Shown: positions 51,961 to 60,752, counted from the stretch's first letter. The stretch is 64,000 nt of DNA from Cellulomonas chengniuliangii (GCF_024508335.1 NZ_CP101988.1:620001-684000); one strand, 5' to 3'. The notes: a model not told the origin generated them from the letters alone. Made by a program: numbers and translations.

Positions 51961-53184
51961 CTAAGACCGGGACCCGACCGCCAAGGACGTGGCCGTGGCG
52001 AGCGCCTCGGGCACGGCCGCGAGGTACGCGTGGGCCACGTCGTACGGCTCCAAGCCGGTGGCACGCACGCCGTCCACGTCGTTCTCCTCGTGCGCGAGGA
52101 CCGCCGCGAGGGTGGGGCCGTACGGGCCCGTCTGCTCGTTGAGGGCGTGCGCGACATCGGCCGAGACGCCTGTGCGGCTGACCAGGTCGGACGTCGCGAT
52201 GCCCAACTGGGAGGCGACGGCCGAGAGCAGCCCGACGGTGTACGCGGCGTCGTCGCCGGCGAGGGCGCGGCACGTCAGCGCCCGGGTCAGGGTGGCCCAG
52301 AGCGCGCCCACCGTGGTGGGGCGGGCGTCGATGAGCGAGGCCATGGCCAGGGCCGCGAGCTGCTGGGGGCCGACGAGCACCACGGCCTGGTGCACCGAGT
52401 CGATCTCACGGCGCAGCGCGTAGACGCTCGAGTTGACCAGGTGCAGCACGCGGATCGCGAGCTCGGGGTCCGAGCTGACCACGCGCACCACCGCGGCCTG
52501 GTCGATGGACTCCCCGCTGAGCAGCTGCATGAGCTCGAGGCACTGCAGCTCGCCGGCGGAGAAGTCGCGGCCCGTGGTCTCGGGGTGCCGCTGGAACATG
52601 GGGCCCTGCAGCAGGTCGATGCCGGCCTGCTGGCCGATGCGGATCCGCTCGCGGTTGTCGGCGCGCTCGCCGATCACCGTGGCGCCCGCGGCGTGCGCGC
52701 GGGACGCGAGCTCGCTGACCCGGTCGGGTCCCCGGGCCACGTCCACCTTGACCAGGTCGACCTGGGGGAGCAGCTCGTCCTGCGAGGAGCTGCCGGTGTA
52801 GTCGGCCAACGCGATGCGCGCGCCGCGCTGCCGTGCCGCGTCGACGAGCAGACGGGCGTCGGCGCGCTGGGCGAGCAGGGGGGACAGTTCGAGGACCACC
52901 CCGTGCGGGCTGGTCGGGACCTCGAGCTCGCCGGTGAGCAGTCGGTTGGTGGCGCGGAGCAGGACGGCGCGATCGCCGGCCAGCGCGGCGAGGTCGAGCT
53001 TGTCGTACTCCGCCTCGATGAGGTGCTCGACCTGGTGCTCGGGGAAGGCCGTGCCATTGGCGTCCAGCACGACCACTCGGATGGCGTACCCGTACACCGC
53101 CCGGTCCGAGTGCACCACGGGCTGCCGCAGCACGGTGATCTCGCTGACCCGTGCGGCCGGGTTGCGACCATCGAGGACACTCAT
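51961..53184 (-). CDS. EAL-HDOD regulator with degenerate EAL domain
   Basis: 407 residues from an ATG with GGGGGA seven bases upstream. The N-terminal half has an EAL-like fold (LRQPVVHSDRAVYGYAIRV; LVDAARQRGARIALADYTG; DLVKVDVARGPD), but the catalytic EAL motif is replaced by YAIRV and the metal ligands are missing, so no c-di-GMP hydrolysis is expected. The C-terminal HDOD domain (about 200-400) contains LECLELMQLLSGESIDQAAV-like sequence, SSDPELAIRVLHLVNSSVYALRREIDSV and SQLGIATSDLVSRTGVS. YuxH/CdgJ-type proteins of this build act in motility and signalling. A CTCAT-N16-CCGAT promoter upstream matches those of flagellar genes next door. Confidence 0.88.
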   Translation of the reverse strand: MSVLDGRNPAARVSEITVLRQPVVHSDRAVYGYAIRVVVLDANGTAFPEHQVEHLIEAEYDKLDLAALAGDRAVLLRATNRLLTGELEVPTSPHGVVLELSPLLAQRADARLLVDAARQRGARIALADYTGSSSQDELLPQVDLVKVDVARGPDRVSELASRAHAAGATVIGERADNRERIRIGQQAGIDLLQGPMFQRHPETTGRDFSAGELQCLELMQLLSGESIDQAAVVRVVSSDPELAIRVLHLVNSSVYALRREIDSVHQAVVLVGPQQLAALAMASLIDARPTTVGALWATLTRALTCRALAGDDAAYTVGLLSAVASQLGIATSDLVSRTGVSADVAHALNEQTGPYGPTLAAVLAHEENDVDGVRATGLEPYDVAHAYLAAVPEALATATSLAVGSRS

Positions 53185-53235
53185 GGACAGATCCCCCTGG
53201 GGATGACGGGCGGTCAAACTGACGACACCAGTCTG

Positions 53236-53261
53236 ATCGGCCTGCTGCCTGCGGAGATGAG
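53236..53261 (-). promoter_or_regulatory. Sigma28-like promoter of the EAL-HDOD gene
   Basis: Minus strand: CTCAT (53261-53257), 16 bases, CCGAT (53240-53236). The -10 element ends about 51 bases before the ATG. TTTTCA lies just upstream of the -35 element. Confidence 0.6.
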
Positions 53262-53301
53262 TGAAAACGCTTGCGCAGTTCCAGGCGGAGCCGCGTGCGG
53301 C

Positions 53302-53724
53302 TCAGCCGAGGGGCGCGTGCAGGGGCCAGTCGTCGTTGAGGACCGTCTGCACGGCCGCCCCGGTGCTGGGGTCGACCACGAGCGGGGCCAGCAGGTTCGC
53401 CGTGTGCGGCACCCCGCCGTCGGCGGGGTGCACCACGACCAGCAGCAGGTGCTCCTCGGGGCTCCCGCCGACGAGCGCCTTCGCCTCAGCGTCGACACGC
53501 GGTGAGTAGTCGGGGAAGAACAAGCGCGGCGGGACGACGAACAGCCGCACCGGGGCCCGGCCTGCGGGGGCGCTCCGCATCGCGAACAGGGTGCCCTCGT
53601 CGTCCAGTGCGTCGAGTGTGAACGTCTCGTGCCCAGGGAGCCCGGGGAGCGGGGCGCGCAGGTGGAGCTGGTGCGGGACCGTCGTCTGATGTGTGGGGCT
53701 GTCCGCCACCGCCACGGCGCTCAC
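53302..53724 (-). CDS. fliW: Flagellar assembly factor FliW
   Basis: 140 residues. FliW binds flagellin and antagonises the translational repressor CsrA in other bacteria. Family features: PLPGLPGHETFTLDALDDEGTLFAMRS, RLFVVPPRLFFPDYSPRVD and LLVVVHPADGGVPHTANLLAPLVVDP, with the usual NLxAPxV block. The GTG start overlaps the flgL stop (GTGA), so it closes the flgN-flgK-flgL-fliW unit. No csrA gene is visible beside it, although csrA often follows fliW. Confidence 0.94.
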   Translation of the reverse strand: MSAVAVADSPTHQTTVPHQLHLRAPLPGLPGHETFTLDALDDEGTLFAMRSAPAGRAPVRLFVVPPRLFFPDYSPRVDAEAKALVGGSPEEHLLLVVVHPADGGVPHTANLLAPLVVDPSTGAAVQTVLNDDWPLHAPLG

Positions 53725-54626
53725 CGGAGGTAGTCCATCAGGCTGGGCTGGAGCACCTTGGCGGCGGCTCCGAGCGCGCCCTGGTAGGCGACCTCCTGCA
53801 TGCCGAGCTGGAGGATGATCTCGGCCAGGTCGATGTCCTCGATCGCGGAGAGCTGGGTCTTGGTGGTCTGCGCGCTCTCGGCCAGGTTGGTCTGCGCGTT
53901 GATCACGCGGGTCTGCCGGGCGCCGACGGCCGACAGCTCGGTGAGCACCGTCTCGAAGCGGGAGTCCAGCGTGTTGAGCTGCGCTGTGGCGTCGCCGCCC
54001 GGGGTGCGCAGCGTCGCCGCGATCGTGTCGAGCAGCGCGAACACGGACTGCGCGCCGTCGCCGTAGATCTTCGCGCCGTCGGCGTCGACGCGGATCGTGG
54101 TGGCGTCGGCGACCCGGCGCTCGACCGTCGCGGACCCCGCCCCGGTGAACGAGTACGTCGGGGGTGTGGTGGTGCTGTCGACGGTGAAGGCGACCCCCGC
54201 GTCGGAGGTGCCGGCGAAGACGGTGCGCCCCAGGTAGGTGGTGTTCGCCTGCTGGAGCAGCTCGTCGCGCAACCCCTCGATCTCGACGGCGATCGCCTCG
54301 CGGGCCGGCGTGTTCATGGCGCCGCTGCCGCTCTGCACCACGAGGTCGCGCACCCGGCGCATCGTCGTGGAGGTGGTCTGCAGGGCGCTGTCGATCGTGG
54401 TGAGCCAGGCGTTGCCGTCGTCGGCGTTGCGCTTGTACTGGTTCTGCACCCGCTGCTCGCCGCGCAGGCGGAGCATGTCGGAGGCTCCGGCGGGGTCGTC
54501 CGACGGCACGTTGATCTTCTTGCCGCTGGACATCTTCGCCTGCAGGTCGGCCATGGTCGACAGGTTGAGCTGCAGGTTGGCCAGCGTCGAGCGCTGGACG
54601 GACTGGTGCGTCACACGGTTGATCAT
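53721..54626 (-). CDS. flgL: Hook-filament junction protein FlgL (HAP3)
   Basis: 301 residues. The N-terminal flagellin-like D0/D1 segment is INRVTHQSVQRSTLANLQ, then LQAKMSSGKKINVPSDDPAGASDMLRLRGEQ. The C-terminal helix (DIDLAEIILQLGMQEVAYQGALGAAAKV) is typical of FlgL. It joins the hook to the filament outside the cell. The start is two bases after the flgK stop. Confidence 0.95.
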   Translation of the reverse strand: MINRVTHQSVQRSTLANLQLNLSTMADLQAKMSSGKKINVPSDDPAGASDMLRLRGEQRVQNQYKRNADDGNAWLTTIDSALQTTSTTMRRVRDLVVQSGSGAMNTPAREAIAVEIEGLRDELLQQANTTYLGRTVFAGTSDAGVAFTVDSTTTPPTYSFTGAGSATVERRVADATTIRVDADGAKIYGDGAQSVFALLDTIAATLRTPGGDATAQLNTLDSRFETVLTELSAVGARQTRVINAQTNLAESAQTTKTQLSAIEDIDLAEIILQLGMQEVAYQGALGAAAKVLQPSLMDYLR

Positions 54627-54628
54627 CT

Positions 54629-56056
54629 TTACCGCCCCACGATTCCGGTTCTGTTGATCAGGGTGTCGAGCATCTCGTCGATCGCGCTCATCACCCGGGC
54701 GGCGCCCTCGTAGGCGCGCTGGTAGGCGAGCAGGTTGACCGTCTCCTCGTCGGTGTCGACGCTCGTCTGCGCGACCTGCTGCGCGGCGGCCGACGCCCGC
54801 GTGGCCTCAGCGGCGGTGGCGCGCGACACGGCGCTGCCGGTGCTGACGCCGAGCTGGACGACGAACGCGCTCCAGGCCGCGTCGGGGCCGTCCACGGCCG
54901 CGCCGAGCTGGGCGATCTTGTCGGCGAACGAGCCGTCGAGCGCGCCTGCGCCCGGAGCCGCGACCGCGACCAGTGCCGGGTCGTCGAACGCGACCGTGAG
55001 GCCGAGGGCGGCGGGCCGCCCCGCCTCGAAGGTGAAGAAGTCGCCCCCCGGCGCGCCGGTGGTGGTCAGCGCCTGGCCGTGCAACGCGTTGACCTGAGTC
55101 GCGAGCTGGGTCGCCAACTTGTCGTAGGAGGCCGCGGCCTCGGTGAGCATGCCACCCGTGCCGCCCGCGGCTGGCGGAGCCAGCACCGACAGGAGGCCGG
55201 CGACCTGGCCGCCCTCGAGCCCTGCGGAGCGGGACGTGTCGGCGGCCCAGACGACACGGACGTCCGCGCCGCCGGTCGCGTCGGCGAACCCGGCGGCGCC
55301 GGTCACCGCGAGCGCGCGGGCCTTCGAGCCGTCGACCATCATGTTGCCGCCGACGAGGACGTCGATCTGGCCGTTCTCCTGAGTGCGGGTGGTCGCGCCG
55401 ACGAGGCCCGACAGCTCGGTGACGAGCAGGTCACGCTGGTCCTTGAGCTCGTTCGCGCTCGAGCCCGAGTTCTCGACGGCCAGGATGCGCTTGTTCAGGT
55501 CCGCGATGTTCGCCGCCGCGGTGTTCGCCTTCTCGACCAGCGACGCTGTCTGGGTGCGGGCCTGCGTCCACTGGGTGCCCGCCGCGGTGTACAGGGTGGC
55601 GATGCGGTCGCCCACGGCGGCGGCCGTCTCTAGGAGCACCGCCCGCGACGACTCCTTGTTGGGCGTGTTGGCGACGTCCTGGAAGGCCGCCCACAGGTCG
55701 GTGAGCTGTGTCGCGAGCCCGGTGGCGGCCGGTTCGCCGATGTTCGTCTCGAGCAGCTTCGACGCCGCGGCGCGAGCGCCCAGGTACGAGCTGCTGGCCG
55801 TGGTGGTGCGGACCTGCGCGTCGAGGAACACGTCGTTGAGCCGCGCGATGTCGGTCACGGCCGTGCCGTAGCCCGGGCCGTTCGTCGTGGAGAACATCGA
55901 CGGCAGCTGCGACGCGGGCAGCGACGACAGCGCGGCGCGCTGGCGCGTGTAGCCGACGGTGTTGGCGTTGGCGATGTTCTGCCCGGTGACCTCGAGGGCC
56001 TGGCGCTGGGCGATCAGCGAGCTCAGCGCGGTGCCGAGTCCGGAGAAGGTGCTCAC
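54629..56056 (-). CDS. flgK: Hook-filament junction protein FlgK (HAP1)
   Basis: 475 residues from a GTG with GAGAGGCC upstream. The N-terminal rod-type motif is LEVTGQNIANANTVGYTRQRA, and the C-terminal helix ETVNLLAYQRAYEGAARVMSAIDEMLDTLINR-like region is present (read in parts). The middle contains the usual Ala/Thr-rich D2 region. It precedes FlgL in the junction and lies 11 bases after flgN. Confidence 0.95.
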   Translation of the reverse strand: MSTFSGLGTALSSLIAQRQALEVTGQNIANANTVGYTRQRAALSSLPASQLPSMFSTTNGPGYGTAVTDIARLNDVFLDAQVRTTTASSSYLGARAAASKLLETNIGEPAATGLATQLTDLWAAFQDVANTPNKESSRAVLLETAAAVGDRIATLYTAAGTQWTQARTQTASLVEKANTAAANIADLNKRILAVENSGSSANELKDQRDLLVTELSGLVGATTRTQENGQIDVLVGGNMMVDGSKARALAVTGAAGFADATGGADVRVVWAADTSRSAGLEGGQVAGLLSVLAPPAAGGTGGMLTEAAASYDKLATQLATQVNALHGQALTTTGAPGGDFFTFEAGRPAALGLTVAFDDPALVAVAAPGAGALDGSFADKIAQLGAAVDGPDAAWSAFVVQLGVSTGSAVSRATAAEATRASAAAQQVAQTSVDTDEETVNLLAYQRAYEGAARVMSAIDEMLDTLINRTGIVGR

Positions 56057-56067
56057 GTGGGGGCCTC

Positions 56068-56550
56068 TCAGAAAGACTGGTCGAGCAGCTGGGCGCTGCG
56101 GTCGGATTCCGGCGCGAGGCCGTGGGGAGCGTAGGTCTGCACCGTGTCCTGCAGGGACATGAGCGTCTCCTGGGTGGCGCGGTGCGACATCGCAAGCAAC
56201 TCGCGGTTGCCGTTGGCGAGCTGGGAGATCTCGGAGGTGAGGGTGACGAAGGCGTCGCGGTGCGCGCGCAGCAGCTCGTCCCACGGGCTCGGGGCGTGCT
56301 GGGACAAGGTCAGCAGGCTGGTGTCCTCGTCCACGCCGAGCATCGCGGCGGCGGCCTCGGCCTCGATCGAGCGGCCGAGCTCCGCCTCGCGGATCTGCTC
56401 GAGCACGGACTCGACCTCACGCGTCGCGTGGCCGAGCCAGCGGGTGCGTCCGCTGGTGAGGATCAGCTGCTCCTCCTCCAGCTTGAAGAGCAGGAGCTCG
56501 AGCAGGCGCCGCTCTTGCCACAGCACGTCGGACAGCCGGCTGAGGACCAC
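56068..56550 (-). CDS. flgN: Flagellar export chaperone FlgN
   Basis: 160 residues, mainly helical: LSDVLWQERRLLELLLFKLEEEQLILTSGRTRWLG is read at the start and ANGNRELLAMSHRATQETLMSL near the end. FlgN-family proteins bind FlgK and FlgL and pilot them to export. The position directly before flgK agrees. The GTG start has GAGAGGCGG about ten bases upstream. It is first in the minus-strand unit and divergent from fliA. Confidence 0.88.
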   Translation of the reverse strand: MVLSRLSDVLWQERRLLELLLFKLEEEQLILTSGRTRWLGHATREVESVLEQIREAELGRSIEAEAAAAMLGVDEDTSLLTLSQHAPSPWDELLRAHRDAFVTLTSEISQLANGNRELLAMSHRATQETLMSLQDTVQTYAPHGLAPESDRSAQLLDQSF

Positions 56551-56609
56551 CTGGCCACCGCCTCTCGCTCGTCGTTCGGCGCGGTCCGCGCCGGGGTTCT
56601 GGCTTCCTG

Positions 56610-56635
56610 ATCGGATGCGGCGCCCAGGTCATGAC
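56610..56635 (-). promoter_or_regulatory. Sigma28-like promoter of flgN-flgK-flgL-fliW
   Basis: Minus strand: GTCAT (56635-56631), 16 bases, CCGAT (56614-56610); AAAA abuts the -35 side. The -10 element ends about 60 bases before the flgN start. Confidence 0.55.
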
Positions 56636-56781
56636 CTTTTCGCGGGGGGTGATCTGCACTCGATGGGGTGGTCCGGCTGGCGCCGGGGCGCGTGGGCGGG
56701 GGGTCATGGACGGGTGTCCAGCGTCTTCACCGTGTCGTCGAGCCATGCGCCACGCCGGATGTGACCTTCGTCACACTCGTC

Positions 56782-57816
56782 GTGGCGGGATCTCCTGATG
56801 CGCCTCCTGTGGGCGATTCGACCGTCCGCAATCGTCCGCTTCGTCATTCTCGCCCGACGCGCAGCGCCAGCGGCGATCTGCCCGACGGGCTCAAGCACCT
56901 CGGGGCGGCGGTCGAGAGAACCTGGGTGACAGCCTCCGGACACCCCACCGACGACCTCGTGGTCGCGAACCTGGCCTTGGTCGGGTACCACGTCAGCGAG
57001 GTCATGATGCGGGTGCCCCCCACCGTGACGCGCGACGAGCTCGCCTCGGCCGGGAGCCTGGCCCTCGTGCTGGCGGCCCGTGCCTACGACGCGTCCACCG
57101 GGGTGCCGTTCGCCCGCTACGCGGCGCTGCGTATCCGCGGAGCGCTGCTCGACGAGCTGCGCTCCATGGACTGGGCGACCCGCGGGGCCCGCCACCGCGC
57201 CCGCGAGCTCGCCGCGACGAACGACCGCCTGACCGGCGCGCTCGGTCGCGCCCCCTCGCGCGAGGAGCTGGCCCAGGCCCTCGGCACGGACGTCACCGCC
57301 GTCGACCAGGCCCGCCAGGACGCCGAGCGCCGCGTGCTCAGCATCGACGCGACGGTCAACCCGGTCGCGGACCTGCTGAGCGACGACAGCCCCGGCCCGG
57401 AGGACGCGCTGCTCATCAGCGAGCGCATGCGCTACCTGCGCGCCGGCGTCGAGGCGCTGCCTGACCGACTGCGCCAGGTCGTCGAGGAGCTGTTCTTCCA
57501 CGACCGCCCGGTCGCCGAGCTCGCCGCCGAGATGGGCGTCACCCAGTCCCGGATCAGCCAGCTGCGCACCGAGGCTCTCGGCCTGCTCCGCGACGGCCTC
57601 AACGCGAGCCTGGACCCCGATCTGGTCACCACCGGCGAGCGCCCGCAGGGCGTCGCCGAACGACGTCGGCAGACGTACTTCGCCGCCGTGGCGGCTCGTG
57701 CGGCCACCTCGGCGAACCGCGCCGCCATGACCGAGGCGGTCTCCGTGCCGACCCCGCGCCGTGGCGCGGACAGCGGTCGTGCCGTCGGAGCCCCGTCGCG
57801 GCTCACCAGCGCCTGA
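56782..57816 (+). CDS. fliA: FliA/WhiG-type (sigma-28) RNA polymerase sigma factor
   Basis: 344 residues from the GTG used here. The start is uncertain by up to 50 codons because no ribosome site stands out (other in-frame GTGs at 56761, 56809 and 56926). Region 2 shows VANLALVGYHVSEVMMRVP and YDASTGVPFARYAALRIRGALLDELRSMDW, diagnostic of FliA/WhiG. Region 3 has APSREELAQALGTDVTAVDQAR. Region 4 has LPDRLRQVVEELFFHDRPVAELAAEMGVTQSRISQLRTEAL with its helix-turn-helix. The C-terminal 65 residues are an unusual extension. It lies between the divergent flagellar units, making it the likely reader of the shared TCA-N17-CCGAT promoters. Confidence 0.88.
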   Translation: MAGSPDAPPVGDSTVRNRPLRHSRPTRSASGDLPDGLKHLGAAVERTWVTASGHPTDDLVVANLALVGYHVSEVMMRVPPTVTRDELASAGSLALVLAARAYDASTGVPFARYAALRIRGALLDELRSMDWATRGARHRARELAATNDRLTGALGRAPSREELAQALGTDVTAVDQARQDAERRVLSIDATVNPVADLLSDDSPGPEDALLISERMRYLRAGVEALPDRLRQVVEELFFHDRPVAELAAEMGVTQSRISQLRTEALGLLRDGLNASLDPDLVTTGERPQGVAERRRQTYFAAVAARAATSANRAAMTEAVSVPTPRRGADSGRAVGAPSRLTSA

Positions 57817-57862
57817 GCGCCGCCCAGCGCGCACGGCCGGAGAAAAAAAGCCGCACGAACTC

Positions 57863-57888
57863 CTCAGGAGTGGGGCCACCGGCCCGAT
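57863..57888 (+). promoter_or_regulatory. Sigma28-like promoter of flagellin gene
   Basis: CTCAG (57863-57867), 16 bases, CCGAT (57884-57888). A run of seven A residues (57843-57849), rare in this DNA, lies 13 bases upstream of the -35 element where an UP element would be. The -10 element ends 56 bases before the ATG. Confidence 0.7.
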
Positions 57889-57944
57889 GAGGGAGGTGTG
57901 CCCACGGATGGGCAGCACTAGACCCCTCAAGGAGGACGTTCATC

Positions 57945-58769
57945 ATGGGTCTCTCGATCAACCAGAACATCGCCGCGGTCAACTCGTACCGCAACCTGTC
58001 GAACACGCAGAACGACCTGAGCAAGTCGCTCGAGAAGCTCTCCTCGGGCTTCCGCATCAACCGCGCGGCGGACGACGCTGCCGGCCTCGCGATCTCCGAG
58101 GGCCTGCGCTCGCAGGTCGGTGGCCTCAAGGTCGCCGCCCGCAACGCCCAGGACGGCATCTCGGTCGTCCAGACCGCTGAAGGCGCGCTGACCGAGGTCC
58201 ACGCGATCCTGCAGCGTGTTCGTGACCTCGCGGTCCAGGGCGCCAACGACTCGAACAACGACAAGGCTCGCGAGAACATCGAGACCGAGATCACGAGCCT
58301 CGGCGCCGAGCTCAACCGCATCTCGGAGGCCACGAACTTCAACGGCACCAAGCTGCTCAACGGCGACAACGCCAGCCTGAAGTTCCAGGTCGGGGCAGAT
58401 GGTGACCAGAACAGCATGATCGAGGTCACGCTCGCGGACGTCGCCGCGACCGTCGAGAACATCGGCGACCTCAAGGTGACGGACCACGACACCGCGCAGG
58501 CGTCGATCGTTTCTGTCGACGCGGCCATCCAGGCCATCTCGACCAACCGCGCCGAGCTCGGTGCGCTGCAGAACCGGTTCGAGCACACCATCAAGAACAT
58601 CAACGTGTCGGTGGAGAACCTCTCGGCCTCCGAGAGCCGCATCCGCGACACCGACATGGCGTCCGAGATGGTCAGCTTCACCCGGGCGCAGATCCTGTCG
58701 CAGGCCGGCACGGCGATGCTCGCGCAGGCCAACCAGATCCCCCAGGGCGTGCTCTCGCTCCTGCGGTGA
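57945..58769 (+). CDS. fliC: Flagellin
   Basis: 274 residues. Only the conserved D0/D1 helices are present: an N-terminal GLSINQNIAAVNSYRNLSNTQ and LEKLSSGFRINRAADDAAGLAISE, and a C-terminal ILSQAGTAMLAQANQIPQGV ending in LLR. The surface D2/D3 domains are almost missing, as in short Gram-positive flagellins. AAGGAGG lies before the ATG, the strongest ribosome site in the region. A clear Rho-independent terminator follows, so the mRNA is monocistronic and likely abundant. Confidence 0.98.
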   Translation: MGLSINQNIAAVNSYRNLSNTQNDLSKSLEKLSSGFRINRAADDAAGLAISEGLRSQVGGLKVAARNAQDGISVVQTAEGALTEVHAILQRVRDLAVQGANDSNNDKARENIETEITSLGAELNRISEATNFNGTKLLNGDNASLKFQVGADGDQNSMIEVTLADVAATVENIGDLKVTDHDTAQASIVSVDAAIQAISTNRAELGALQNRFEHTIKNINVSVENLSASESRIRDTDMASEMVSFTRAQILSQAGTAMLAQANQIPQGVLSLLR

Positions 58770-58807
58770 TCGCGACCTCACCCGTGAGGTGAGGGCACAG
58801 CACCACA

Positions 58808-58855
58808 CGATCGGCGGTGGGTGGACAACCGTCCGCCCACCGCCGATCGCTTTTT
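58808..58855 (+). terminator. Rho-independent terminator after flagellin
   Basis: Arms CGATCGGCGGTGGG (58808-58821) and 58836-58849 form a perfect 14-bp stem, with GGAC/GTCC continuing it inside the loop, followed by CTTTTT. It is the only stem in the window with a true U-tract. Confidence 0.93.
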
Positions 58856-58903
58856 CAGGCCAGTGACGAGCACGTAGGCACGCAAGACGGAGGAAGGCGC
58901 CAG

Positions 58904-60265
58904 ATGGGATCGCTCGGGATCGACGGGTTGGTCAGCGGTCTGAACACCACGGATCTGATCAACCAGCTCATGCTTGCCGAGGCCGGGCCGCAGCGGCTCC
59001 TCGTGTCGAAGCAGTCGAGCACGAGCAGCATGGTCACGGCGCTGCAGGCGCTGAACGCGAAGCTCTCGTCGCTGGGCGACGCTGCGACGGCGGCCACCAA
59101 GACCTCGTCCTGGGCAGCGGCGCACGCCACGTCCTCGCACTCCTCCGTGACGGCCACCGCCACGGCGGGCGCCCAGCCGTCCACTCTGAGCTTCACCGTC
59201 TCGCAGGTCGCGCAGTCCCAGTCCTCTCTCGTGACGCTCCCGAGCGGCTACGACACCACGACCCCGAGTTTCACCATCTCGCAGGGTGGCGTCGACACGG
59301 TTGTCACCGCTGCCAGCAGCGACATCACCGACATCGTCTCCGCCTTCAACGCGTCCGGCACGGGTGTCAAGGCCGCGGCGGTCAACGTCGGCACGGCGGC
59401 GGCGCCCGAGTACCGGCTCCAGCTCACGGGAGTCGAGACCGGGGCCGGCAAGGGCTTCTCGCTGTCGGTTGCCACCGGCGCGGACGGCTCAGGCACGCAG
59501 CCATTGACGCTGAACGACGTGCGCACCGCCCAGGACGCCCGTCTGACCCTGTGGGCGGGCACCGCGTTCGAGCAGCCCGTCACCTCCTCGACGAACACGT
59601 TCTCCGGTTTGATGGCGGGTGTCGACGTCACGGTCACCCAGGTCGAGGCCGAGCCGGTCTCCCTCACGGTGGCCCGCGACGACGCGGCAGTGACCAAGCT
59701 GGCCACCGACCTGATGGGCTCCCTCGGCGTGGTCATGTCCGAGATCTCCAGCCGCACGGCGCCGACGACAACCACGGCTGCCGACGGCCGCTCGATCGTC
59801 ACCGGCGGGCTGTTCAGCGGCGACAGCGCCGTGCGTGGCCTGCAGCAGCAGCTGCAGAGCGCCATGGCCTTCCCCGTGGACGGGATGTCGCCCTCCGAGG
59901 TGGGCATCAGCATCAACGCCAAGACCGGCCAGTTCGACTTCGACGAGGAGAAGTTCGCCGCGGCGCTCGCCGCCGACCCGGCACGGGTCGAGAAGATCGT
60001 CTCCGGGCTCGCCGCGCGCGTCGGGGAGGTGGCCACAGGAGCCTCCGACAAGTACGAGGGCACCCTGACGCTGAAGATCCAGAGCCAGGAGGGCATGGTC
60101 AAGAGCCTCGGCGAGCAGATCGCGTCGTGGGACCTGCGCCTGGCGTCCCGCCGCGAGGGCCTGCAGAAGACCTACGCGGCACTCGAGGTCTCGCTCTCGA
60201 ACCTCCAGTCCCAGTCGAGCTGGCTGACTAGCCAGATCGCGTCGCTCCCGTCCACGAGCTCCTGA
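58904..60265 (+). CDS. fliD: Flagellar filament cap protein FliD (HAP2)
   Basis: 453 residues. The N-terminal HAP2 block is LGIDGLVSGLNTTDLINQLM. The middle is a Ser/Thr/Ala-rich outer domain. The C-terminal block has VGISINAKTGQFDFDEEKFAAAL and a coiled coil (MVKSLGEQIASWDLRLASRREGLQKTYAALEVSLSNLQ read in parts). It caps the growing filament. GGAGGAAGG precedes the ATG. It is followed by fliS after 45 bases. Confidence 0.95.
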   Translation: MGSLGIDGLVSGLNTTDLINQLMLAEAGPQRLLVSKQSSTSSMVTALQALNAKLSSLGDAATAATKTSSWAAAHATSSHSSVTATATAGAQPSTLSFTVSQVAQSQSSLVTLPSGYDTTTPSFTISQGGVDTVVTAASSDITDIVSAFNASGTGVKAAAVNVGTAAAPEYRLQLTGVETGAGKGFSLSVATGADGSGTQPLTLNDVRTAQDARLTLWAGTAFEQPVTSSTNTFSGLMAGVDVTVTQVEAEPVSLTVARDDAAVTKLATDLMGSLGVVMSEISSRTAPTTTTAADGRSIVTGGLFSGDSAVRGLQQQLQSAMAFPVDGMSPSEVGISINAKTGQFDFDEEKFAAALAADPARVEKIVSGLAARVGEVATGASDKYEGTLTLKIQSQEGMVKSLGEQIASWDLRLASRREGLQKTYAALEVSLSNLQSQSSWLTSQIASLPSTSS

Positions 60266-60310
60266 GGCCGGGACCTCCTCCGACCTGATCCGTGACCCAA
60301 GGAGACCGGC

Positions 60311-60751
60311 ATGTATGACGCCCGATCGCGGTACCTCGCCGACACCGTCGCGACGGTCGGATCCGAGCGCCTGCTGACGATGCTGTACGACCGGATGCTG
60401 CTCGACGTGGAGCGGGCCGAGGCGGCGCAGCGTGCCGGTGACCGGGTGGAAGGCACCGCGCAGCTCACGCACGCCCAGGAGATCCTCTCGGAGCTCATCG
60501 CGAGCCTCGACGTCGACTCCTGGGACGGCGGGCCTGGTCTCATGTCGATCTACACGTTCCTGCTCTCCGAGCTCATCGAGGCCTCGACGACGGCGGACCC
60601 CGACCGCACGGCGGCGTGCCGCGGGATCATCGAGCCGCTGCGTGAGGCGTGGCACGGCGCCGCCGATGCCGTGGCACGGACCGCGGCTCCGGCGCCGCCG
60701 CCCGCCATGACCAGCACCGAGGCCCTCATGGGCGAGCTGGGCGTCGGCTGA
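60311..60751 (+). CDS. fliS: Flagellin export chaperone FliS
   Basis: 146 residues. FliS motifs: YLADTVATVGSERLLTMLYDRMLLDVERAE at the start and HAQEILSELIASLDV in the middle, then LMSIYTFLLSELIEAS. It prevents premature polymerisation of flagellin in the cytoplasm. AAGGAGA lies before the ATG. A Pro/Ala tail follows residue 120. The next gene starts one base after its stop codon. Confidence 0.95.
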   Translation: MYDARSRYLADTVATVGSERLLTMLYDRMLLDVERAEAAQRAGDRVEGTAQLTHAQEILSELIASLDVDSWDGGPGLMSIYTFLLSELIEASTTADPDRTAACRGIIEPLREAWHGAADAVARTAAPAPPPAMTSTEALMGELGVG

Positions 60752-60752
60752 C

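Noticed and set aside
56641-56670. CGATGGGG upstream of fliA as a fifth member of the shared promoter set
   Set aside because: The first base of CCGAT is not matched and no TCA lies at the required distance upstream.
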